Assembly: GCA_023443125.1 (NCBI GenBank)
Contig: JAEZVO010000068.1
Location: forward strand, 3,004 to 67,003
DNA length: 64,000 bases
Source of the DNA: Actinomycetes bacterium
Lineage (GTDB): Bacteria; Actinomycetota; Actinomycetes; Propionibacteriales; Propionibacteriaceae
Reading direction: 5' to 3'
Below are positions 57,584-64,000 of the stretch, one piece after another (the first letter of the stretch is position 1; each line of letters begins with the position of its first letter). The position numbers were made by a program, and so were the translations under genes. The notes under the pieces are model-generated. The model was given only the letters and a program-made list of their open reading frames with translations, did not search any database and was not told the DNA's origin.

Positions 57584-58950
57584 GAGTCAGTCAGCTCCAA
57601 CAAGCTGTTTAACTGCGCGTTGAGATCGGTGAGAGAAGATGCATCCTCCTTCCCAGTGTAGATGGCTTCCATCTGGGGAATAGTGAGCGCAGAGATATCG
57701 GCTGCCTGACGAGTGACCGGCATGAGCTGAGTCGTGCCTTCATCGACGTGTGTCGTAAATGCGGTGACGTCGAGGCCAGCCTCCTTGCGGACAGCAAGCG
57801 AACGTTCAGTTGCTTCGGTTCTAGCGGGGAAAACTACTCCGGCCTCGGCAATGATGTTTTGGCATTCTTCCCCAGAAAGGTACGCCACCCAACGTGCCGA
57901 ACCTTCAGGATTATCCGTAAATCTGGTAATAGAATCCGCCAGCCCATTAAACATTGAGCTACGTTTCCCTGACGGGCCCACGGGAGTGGGGGCGATATGG
58001 AGATCGGCCTTGGCTTGCGACATGAAGCTGGAAATCATCCAAGACCCATTGGGGGCAAGCACTGCCCTACCTGCTGCCCACTGCTGATAACTTCCAGTCA
58101 ATCCGCCAAAGGTATCGTACTTCGGCATATAGCCTTTTTCAGCCAAGCCAAAGTACCACTGGAGGGTTTTCTGGAAGTCAGGATCATCGAATCGGAACTT
58201 CGTTGCCCAAGGATTTTTGTCTGTCGGCTCCCAATTGGGCAACGACCCAGTGTAGAGCGACCACTGTGTCTGGCCGAAGGCGCCGCCCCCAGCTCCTTCG
58301 GATGCCAAGCCAAAGATCTGCACATTATTCTTGTCGAATCCCGGCTCGTCACCACGGACCCCGTTCTTATCAACGGTGAGATGCGCGATGATATCCTCGA
58401 ATGTTCCGCCGTCGTCGGGGTTCCAGGTCATGGTACGTAGTTGTTCTTCGGTGATACCAGCAGCATCGGTGACGTTCTTGTCATAGAAGTAGCCGACCGT
58501 ATCCCAGTCTTTGGGAGCACCATAGCGGTGCCCGTCCTGACCTTTCCAGAGTTCCGCCAGTTCACCCGAATAGTCAGAATCTTTGATCCCCTTCGTGGGC
58601 TCAAGTTCGTCGAGTGGAAGTAGGACGTCAAGGTCAACAAACTGGGGAAATTGATTGAGATGGTTGGTAAATACATCCGGTGCCTGGTCGGCAACAAACC
58701 CTGCGGTCAGTTTACTCCAATAGTCGCCCCAGCTAAACTGCTTGATCCGAATTTTGAGATCGGGGTTCTGCTGCTCGAATTGGTCTGCGCACCGCTGATA
58801 CCCAGGCTGCTGCGCCGAGTCCCACAGCCAGTACTCAATAGCTCCATCATCGGCGCCTTTGGTGGGTTGACTAGAACAGCCAGCAGCCAAAATCAGAGTC
58901 GTGATAGCGCCAGTCGCGGCGGCGCGAATGAGGTTGCGACGTTGTTTCAT
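57580..58950 (-). CDS. sugar ABC transporter substrate-binding lipoprotein
   Basis: The 456-residue family 1 binding protein has signal and lipobox (LILAAGC), EYWLWDSAQQPGYQ and GDYWSKLTAGFVADQAPDVF. It probably captures alpha-galactosides such as raffinose or melibiose for the two permeases upstream. ATG 58950 (MKQRRN) follows GAGG by nine bases; the GTG at 58965 would overlap the permease gene by four bases. Confidence 0.92.
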   Translation of the reverse strand: MKQRRNLIRAAATGAITTLILAAGCSSQPTKGADDGAIEYWLWDSAQQPGYQRCADQFEQQNPDLKIRIKQFSWGDYWSKLTAGFVADQAPDVFTNHLNQFPQFVDLDVLLPLDELEPTKGIKDSDYSGELAELWKGQDGHRYGAPKDWDTVGYFYDKNVTDAAGITEEQLRTMTWNPDDGGTFEDIIAHLTVDKNGVRGDEPGFDKNNVQIFGLASEGAGGGAFGQTQWSLYTGSLPNWEPTDKNPWATKFRFDDPDFQKTLQWYFGLAEKGYMPKYDTFGGLTGSYQQWAAGRAVLAPNGSWMISSFMSQAKADLHIAPTPVGPSGKRSSMFNGLADSITRFTDNPEGSARWVAYLSGEECQNIIAEAGVVFPARTEATERSLAVRKEAGLDVTAFTTHVDEGTTQLMPVTRQAADISALTIPQMEAIYTGKEDASSLTDLNAQLNSLLELTDS

Positions 58951-58961
58951 GATTCGTTTCC

Positions 58962-59912
58962 TCACTTGATTCCGGTGAAGCCGATGGAATTAACAATGCG
59001 TTTGGCGAAGCAGGCGAACAGCACCAACATCGGCAACGCGGCGATGAGTGTCGCAGCCATCAGACCAGACCAGTCCGGACCAGTCTGCGGGGTCTGCGCT
59101 CGGAAGATGCCAAGGCCGACAGTCAGCACTGTGGACCGCTCCGAATAGGAAACCATGAGAGGCCAGAAGTAGTCATTCCATGACGTGATGAAGGTCAACA
59201 GCGACACCGTAGCGATGGGCGCTGAGGACATGGGGACGATGATGCGGAAGAAGTTTCCAAGCTTGCTAGAGCCATCAATGAGCGCAGCTTCTTCAACTTC
59301 GATGGGGACGTTCATGAAGAACTGCCGAAGGAAGAACACGGTAAACGGCGCCATCAACATGGTCGGCAAGGAGATTCCGAGCAGAGTATCAATCAGGCCG
59401 AGTTCCTTTATCAGCACGAAGTTGGGCAGGAACGTGAAGATGGTAGGCACCATCAGTCCACCCAAGAACAAGGCGTACACCAAGTTCCTCCCCTTCCAGC
59501 GCAGCCTCGAGAACGCGTACGCTGCCGTAGCTGAGAAGAACACCTGGCCGATGGTAACCATCGTGGCGACGAGGAAACTGTTCACGAGATAACGCCAGAA
59601 CTGAACCTGCTGGCCAGAACCACCTTGCGCCAGCGATTCTTCAGCGCTTTGCAATCCGAGCACTCGTGCAAATCCGCCAGTATTGAACTCCACAGGCAGC
59701 CAACTCGTCGAGCCTGCATACAGCGCGTGGTTAGAAGAAAGCGCAGTTCGAATCATCCAGTAGAAAGGAAACAGACTGACGAAGATGATCAGCGCCATCG
59801 CAGTCCAAGCAACGATTCTCCCCACAGGCCAGCGCCGCGGAGAGCGAGTGGGACCTTTAGGGGTGGCATCGTCGAAAACAGAAGCAGTTGTTGCTGTAGC
59901 TAGAGACATCAT
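58962..59912 (-). CDS. sugar ABC transporter permease (MalG-like)
   Basis: The 316-residue protein has six spans and the EAA loop EEAALIDGSSKLGNFFRIIV, with the MalG-type C-terminus (KRIVNSIGFTGIK). Works with the MalF-like permease and the binding protein. ATG 59912 starts five bases after the upstream gene. Confidence 0.93.
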   Translation of the reverse strand: MMSLATATTASVFDDATPKGPTRSPRRWPVGRIVAWTAMALIIFVSLFPFYWMIRTALSSNHALYAGSTSWLPVEFNTGGFARVLGLQSAEESLAQGGSGQQVQFWRYLVNSFLVATMVTIGQVFFSATAAYAFSRLRWKGRNLVYALFLGGLMVPTIFTFLPNFVLIKELGLIDTLLGISLPTMLMAPFTVFFLRQFFMNVPIEVEEAALIDGSSKLGNFFRIIVPMSSAPIATVSLLTFITSWNDYFWPLMVSYSERSTVLTVGLGIFRAQTPQTGPDWSGLMAATLIAALPMLVLFACFAKRIVNSIGFTGIK

Positions 59913-59917
59913 CGACC

Positions 59918-60835
59918 TCAGTTCAGGTCAGTCTCGCCAGCACGCATCAGGCGGTACTGGACAATGGAGACGATGAGCAAGATGACCAGCAAGGCCACCG
60001 AAAGTGCAGACGCGTAGCCGAACTGGAAACGACCGAACGCCATATCGTAAATGTAGAGTTGCAGAACTCGCGACGAGTTGACTGGGCCGCCCGACGTGGT
60101 CACCGCCACCGTATCGAAGACCTGAAACGATCCGATAACAGTCATGATGAGCACCAACGCCAGGATTGGGCGGAGTAGCGGAATGGTGATTTTCCGGAAC
60201 ATACTCCATTCAGAGGCGCCATCGACCCGTCCCGCTTCATAGACACTTTCTGGAATCGACTGCAGGCCAGCGAAAATGAGTAGTGCCGTGTATCCCATGT
60301 GCCGCCAAACATTAATTAAGGCAATCGTGGGAATGACATACGCTTCATCAGCTAAAAAGGGGATCCGATCGAGACCGATAGCAGAGATGATTTGGTTCGC
60401 CACACCCAGTTGGGTATCCAAGATCCAGAGGAACAGCAAGGCAGCGACGACGTTTGAGACGAGGTAGGGGGTCAACACAATCGAACGAATGAACGTCGAT
60501 TTTGTCAGCCGGTGCATAAGTACTGCAATCAGCAAGGCGACAATGGTCTGTACACCGATGTTGATTACGACGTACTCGATAGTCACCCATGCGGCATTCC
60601 AAAATATTGGGTCTTTCGCCATGCGGATGTAGTTGTTAAATCCGACGAAACTTGGCTCAGTAAGAAGGTTGAAATCAGTGAAGCTCAGCCAAACTCCCCG
60701 GACCAGTGGCCAGAGCAAAAACAGCACTAGCCCAATGGATGCCGGCAGGATCATGAGTAGTGCAAGCTTGAGGTCGCCGAGACGATCTCGGCGCCTACTA
60801 CTCACAGCAGTGGTTGTTGGAATGGTAGTTGACAT
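59918..60835 (-). CDS. sugar ABC transporter permease (MalF-like)
   Basis: The 305-residue protein has six spans and EAA loop YEAGRVDGASEWSMFRKITI. It is the first transport gene behind the alpha-galactosidase (41 bp gap). No ATP-binding subunit is encoded in the operon, so it must use a shared ATPase such as an MsiK type. Confidence 0.93.
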   Translation of the reverse strand: MSTTIPTTTAVSSRRRDRLGDLKLALLMILPASIGLVLFLLWPLVRGVWLSFTDFNLLTEPSFVGFNNYIRMAKDPIFWNAAWVTIEYVVINIGVQTIVALLIAVLMHRLTKSTFIRSIVLTPYLVSNVVAALLFLWILDTQLGVANQIISAIGLDRIPFLADEAYVIPTIALINVWRHMGYTALLIFAGLQSIPESVYEAGRVDGASEWSMFRKITIPLLRPILALVLIMTVIGSFQVFDTVAVTTSGGPVNSSRVLQLYIYDMAFGRFQFGYASALSVALLVILLIVSIVQYRLMRAGETDLN

Positions 60836-60876
60836 TCATATCTCCATTGATGAGGAATGTGGTTGCGTGGCGGCTC

Positions 60877-63027
60877 TTACTGGAGCTTGTCCAGCACGAA
60901 AAGCATTGCGGTACAGGGACGCAAGACGGGTGCTTGTAGACCCACTGCGGCAAGCTGGGCACCGGTGAAGACCACATCGTCGGAAGCGGTAATCCACGGC
61001 GTTTGCGCATCGGCTTCCCGCAGTGGCTGACGGTTAACCACGTGCACGCGATACCGGGCCTCCGGTTCAAGACCAGGAAGTCTGAGTCGGCCAATGCTCG
61101 CACAGCAGGTGCCTTCTAGCTGCGCCAGCGAAAAGATCGCTTGGTCAGCGCTGACGACACCTTTGCAGTAGACACCAGCATCGGGCATCTCCACTCGAAC
61201 TACCCGACCGGTATGCAGCGTCGTGCGGTACTGCTTGTACCAGTCGATCCACCAGCCAAGTTGCTCCAGCTCCTCGTCGGTAGCGCGGGCAAGATCCCAC
61301 TCAATGCCGAGGTGGCCGAAGACTGCGGTGGCGGCGCGAAAATTGAGATCATGCCATCTGCCTGTCACGTGGGAGCGCCCAGAGGCAACGTGACTTCCCA
61401 TGAGCTCGAGAGGGAGCAGCTGGCCGGTCCACCACAACATTCGCTGACGGTCCTGTGGATCAATATTGTCGGAGACCCAGACCCGCTCAGCCCGTTCCAT
61501 AACGCCAAGATCAATGCGTCCCCCGCCCGAGCTGCATGACTCGAACTCAATGTGCGGGAATCGTGATCGCAGTTCGTCGAGCAATCGGTAGAACGCGCGC
61601 GTCTGGGCTGCCACCCCGGCCTGCCCGTCGGGCATCGTGCCAGCGTCGATCAAATCCCGGTTGTGATCCCACTTGACATAGTCAATCGCGTATTCCTCGA
61701 AGAGGGCAGTCATCTGCTGGAGCACGTGGTCGTAGGCCTCAGGAATACTGAGGTTCAGCACCTGCTGGTGGCGAGCCTCAACCGGCATTCTGTCAGGCAG
61801 CCGCATAACCCATTCAGGATGGGCACGCGCCACGTCGGAATCCATGTTGACCATCTCTGGCTCGAACCAAAGCCCGAATTGCATGCCGAGGCGCTTGACT
61901 TCGTTGATGAGTGGATGCAACCCATCGGGCCAGACATCAGCACTCACTACCCAGTCGCCAAGCCCCGCAAAATCGTTTCGACGAGCACCGAACCAGCCGT
62001 CGTCCAAGACGTATCGTTCGACACCCAGCTGCGCTGCACGCTGTGCCAAATCGGTCAGTCGGTCAAGATCATGATCGAAATAGACAGCTTCCCAAACATT
62101 GAGCGTTACCGGACGCTTCGTGTCAGGGTGAACGGGTAGCGCGCGAAGGAACGCATGGAAGCGAGCGGCCTGCGCGTCAAGACCTTGTGCATAGTTGAAG
62201 TACACCCACGGCGAGTCATAGCGATCCCCTGCCGCAAGCAGTCCCTCACCCGCAAGCAGGAGTTCTCCACCGCCGATAACCTGGGCTCCAAGCTGATCTC
62301 GTTCTGCCACCTGGACGTGATTCCCGCTCCAGGCGACATGCGTTGCCCAAATCTCTCCCTGCTGGTAGCCGAACCCTCGCTCTCCAGCGCTGAGGATGTA
62401 GCTCGAGTCTGCCCCGGTTCTGCCGTGACGATTCTCGCGTCGGAATGCGCCAACCGAGAATGATTGGCGTTGCATTGCACGTTCAACAGCCCAGCGGCCA
62501 GCGAAATCCATGAGTTCTCTCGCCTGTGCTGGCACGGGGAAGCGCAGGGTGAGCTCGTCGAGTTGAAAAGCGTCGTCAGCGAGATTGGCCAAAGATGCTC
62601 GAGCACGAACGAGCCCCATGGGCAGCATCTCTACCCAGATACTCATCGCCAATCCGGCCGTGGGAGCTTCGGCTTGGTATTCGACAACCCCGGTTTCAGC
62701 AGAAACGAATCCCTCGACGGGCTTCCCGTCAAGCAGCACCTGGGTGACGTGCCACGTCGGACTCCAGTCTTTACCACCGCGGTGACCGACCAGCCCAGGA
62801 CGCCCCTTCCACCCCCAACGCTCCTCGGGAATGATGCCCAGCTGAAGGGGGCCGTCGAAGGTGTTATTGGCTACGGGCCACGTCGATGTGCGCTGCAGTG
62901 TTGCAGCTTCCTCAGCCGTAAGTGGTTCTATGTCCTGCCCCCAGTGCACAACGCTCGGCATGACCTCCGAGCTAGCGCTAAGCAAGATACCGACGTCGCC
63001 ACTGTGTAACGAGATGAGAGATTCCAT
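60877..63027 (-). CDS. alpha-galactosidase, GH36
   Basis: The 716-residue enzyme has the GH36 set: LDDGWFGARR, nucleophile Asp in VKWDHNRDL, CSSGGGRIDLGVMERA and acid/base Asp in VWVSDNIDPQDR, after an N-terminal beta-sandwich (about 1-300). It hydrolyses terminal alpha-galactose from melibiose, raffinose and similar sugars; no signal peptide, so it acts inside after uptake. It is the first gene after a regulated promoter. Confidence 0.96.
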   Translation of the reverse strand: MESLISLHSGDVGILLSASSEVMPSVVHWGQDIEPLTAEEAATLQRTSTWPVANNTFDGPLQLGIIPEERWGWKGRPGLVGHRGGKDWSPTWHVTQVLLDGKPVEGFVSAETGVVEYQAEAPTAGLAMSIWVEMLPMGLVRARASLANLADDAFQLDELTLRFPVPAQARELMDFAGRWAVERAMQRQSFSVGAFRRENRHGRTGADSSYILSAGERGFGYQQGEIWATHVAWSGNHVQVAERDQLGAQVIGGGELLLAGEGLLAAGDRYDSPWVYFNYAQGLDAQAARFHAFLRALPVHPDTKRPVTLNVWEAVYFDHDLDRLTDLAQRAAQLGVERYVLDDGWFGARRNDFAGLGDWVVSADVWPDGLHPLINEVKRLGMQFGLWFEPEMVNMDSDVARAHPEWVMRLPDRMPVEARHQQVLNLSIPEAYDHVLQQMTALFEEYAIDYVKWDHNRDLIDAGTMPDGQAGVAAQTRAFYRLLDELRSRFPHIEFESCSSGGGRIDLGVMERAERVWVSDNIDPQDRQRMLWWTGQLLPLELMGSHVASGRSHVTGRWHDLNFRAATAVFGHLGIEWDLARATDEELEQLGWWIDWYKQYRTTLHTGRVVRVEMPDAGVYCKGVVSADQAIFSLAQLEGTCCASIGRLRLPGLEPEARYRVHVVNRQPLREADAQTPWITASDDVVFTGAQLAAVGLQAPVLRPCTAMLFVLDKLQ

Positions 63028-63050
63028 GGTTCAGCTTCTTCGCTATCCTG

Positions 63051-63109
63051 TACTTAATTTCACGACGGAATTAAGTAGATAATACCACACACCAGACACT
63101 TTGTGTCAA
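63051..63109 (-). promoter_or_regulatory. promoter and ROK operator of the alpha-galactosidase operon
   Basis: On the minus strand TTGACA (63109-63104) and TATTAT (63084-63079) stand 19 bases apart. Directly behind, TACTTAATTT and GAATTAAGTA (63051-63077) form a nearly perfect palindrome at the expected transcription start, AT-rich like ROK operators. A second palindrome GACAC-TTT-GTGTC (63095-63107) overlaps the -35 box. Confidence 0.65.
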
Positions 63110-63163
63110 TACCCCATCGAAAGAATCTTGCGGTTAACCCACGCCCGACACAGGCGCGATCGG

Positions 63164-63448
63164 CTACAGCTCCTCGCGCACCACATACGCCGAGGGCTCG
63201 TCGACGGCACGCAACATGACTGGAGTAAGCAGCATTTTCGCGTCGTAGCCGCCGAAGGCTCTGCGGTATGAGCCGATGTCGCTCCACTCGGTGACGAGAG
63301 CGACAAGGCTTGGCTCATCAACGTTGTGCACGACGTCCGCTGCTTCATTGCCGGGCTTCCCCCGCCAGAACTCGGCAACCTCATGCAAGGCCACAAGGAG
63401 ATCGTCGTCGCACTGCTCGAAGCGGATGATGGCGTACATGCCGCTCAT
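63164..63448 (-). CDS. small ABM-like (dimeric ferredoxin-like barrel) protein
   Basis: The 94-residue protein (MYAIIRFEQCDDDLLVALHE, VALVTEWSDIGSYRRAFGGYD) has the size and WxD...Y/F pattern of the antibiotic-biosynthesis-monooxygenase fold. Function unknown; possibly a quinol or haem-handling protein. The start is 63448 or 63439. It lies between the galactosidase promoter and the metal-binding lipoprotein gene. Confidence 0.7.
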   Translation of the reverse strand: MSGMYAIIRFEQCDDDLLVALHEVAEFWRGKPGNEAADVVHNVDEPSLVALVTEWSDIGSYRRAFGGYDAKMLLTPVMLRAVDEPSAYVVREEL

Positions 63449-63499
63449 TCAACACCACCCGAGTTGGCAGCGTGATTTGGCATGCAGCCAGCATTGATC

Positions 63500-63516
63500 G
63501 ATAATGATTCTCATGA
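63500..63516 (+). promoter_or_regulatory. -10 box with possible metal-regulator site at the lipoprotein start
   Basis: GATAAT (63500-63505) is followed after seven bases by the ATG, with no ribosome-binding site, so the mRNA is probably leaderless. The short dyad ATGA-TTC-TCAT (63504-63514) runs into the start codon and has the TGAnnnTCA character of zinc-regulator (Zur-type) sites. Confidence 0.4.
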
Positions 63517-64000
63517 AGAAGTCTGCTGCACTACTACTCCTGCCCGCTGCCATGGCGCTCGCGTCCTGCTCGTCTCCCGCCACCACCGAAGGAGACAAGG
63601 ATGGCGACAAGCCGAACGTCGTCGTCGCGTTCTACGGGCTGGAATACACGGCGCAGCAGATCGTCGGTGACCATGCGACGGTCACCACCCTCACACAGCC
63701 GGGCCAGGAGGCCCATGGCCTCGAGCTCAAGCCTACGCAGGTCGCCTCTGTCGGAGAAGCGGATCTGGTCATGTATCTGAAGCAGTTCCAGCCAGCCGTC
63801 GACGAGGCGGTGGCGCAATCCGGTAATAAGCACGTCCTGGATGCCGCCCAGTTCGCCGATCTGCTGCCAGCCACCGGTGCCGAGCACGACCACGATCACG
63901 GTGACGATGATGATCACGACCACGATCATGAGGGTCATGACCACGACGACGATCACGAAGGCCACGACCACGCTGACGATGACCACGCCGACCACGATCA
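63513..64000 (+). CDS. zinc/manganese ABC transporter substrate-binding lipoprotein, 5' part
   Basis: The first about 162 codons are present; the gene leaves the window. It has a signal peptide with lipobox (MALASC), a cluster A-I metal-binding domain (VVVAFYGLEYTAQQIVGDHA, EAHGLELKPTQVASVGEADL) with the first metal His in the EAHGLE segment, and then a long His/Asp-rich stretch from about residue 128 to the edge. Such His-rich loops occur in ZnuA-type zinc proteins. The start lies in a probable metal-regulated promoter. Confidence 0.9.
   Translation, partial: MKKSAALLLLPAAMALASCSSPATTEGDKDGDKPNVVVAFYGLEYTAQQIVGDHATVTTLTQPGQEAHGLELKPTQVASVGEADLVMYLKQFQPAVDEAVAQSGNKHVLDAAQFADLLPATGAEHDHDHGDDDDHDHDHEGHDHDDDHEGHDHADDDHADHD

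Noticed and set aside
1..64000. CRISPR array
   Set aside because: No regularly spaced direct repeats were found; the only repeat clusters are palindromic units at 19.8 and 20.6 kb without spacers.
1..64000. Prophage or conjugative element
   Set aside because: No integrase, terminase, capsid, relaxase or replication initiator gene is visible; the accessory patches contain only toxin-antitoxin genes and transposase fragments.

Overview
The window looks like chromosomal DNA of a high-GC actinobacterium. Supporting signs are a WhiB1-type regulator, a PdtaS-type histidine kinase, a SigH/RshA stress pair, the 24-residue ribosomal protein bL37, an actinobacterial 2-oxoglutarate decarboxylase/dehydrogenase (Kgd/OdhA), homodimeric AceE with a DUF3052 neighbour, and a fasR-fabD-fabH-acpP-fabF cluster ending in DUF3145. 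I favour Propionibacteriaceae or a close relative. That placement is an inference from gene content, not a measurement.

Left part (1-18.6 kb): lysA and the first codons of hom (lysine/threonine branch), a lipoprotein, tRNA-Arg, a glycosyltransferase-like membrane protein, kgd with a small DUF6104 gene one base behind it, and then a block in the same order as mycobacterial whiB1-pdtaS-bL37-rshA-sigH-aroA-rsgA. A sortase-like protein, a DUF2332 protein, an NhaC-type antiporter and a DUF819 membrane protein follow. The DUF819 gene is followed by a dipeptide epimerase gene that runs to 19.8 kb.

Accessory patch (19.8-23 kb): palindromic repeats flank a putative toxin-antitoxin pair. Then come a class A beta-lactamase-like hydrolase, a small membrane gene interrupted by an amber codon, a VapBC module with a perfect palindromic operator, a DinB-family remnant and tRNA-Val with a strong hairpin behind it.

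Central metabolism (23-38 kb): a fused tandem phosphofructokinase with a eukaryote-like layout, translationally coupled to DUF3052; aceE; a GNAT protein and a TrmH-type methyltransferase that converge and overlap; an SF2 helicase; and the fatty-acid synthase II cluster under a PucR-type FasR-like regulator.

Right part (38-64 kb): an S9 peptidase; a moxR-DUF58-VWA-VWA-yggS operon; tRNA-Met; divergent otsB/otsA for trehalose; a second decayed patch with a 24-bp perfect inverted repeat, a cysteine-peptidase-like gene and remnants of two transposases; tRNA-Asn; an orphan sigma factor facing dnaG; dusB-dgt-dnaG; an alpha-galactoside operon (alpha-galactosidase, two permeases, binding protein, ROK regulator, no ATPase); an ABM-fold protein; and the start of a histidine-rich zinc/manganese-binding ABC lipoprotein cut by the window edge.
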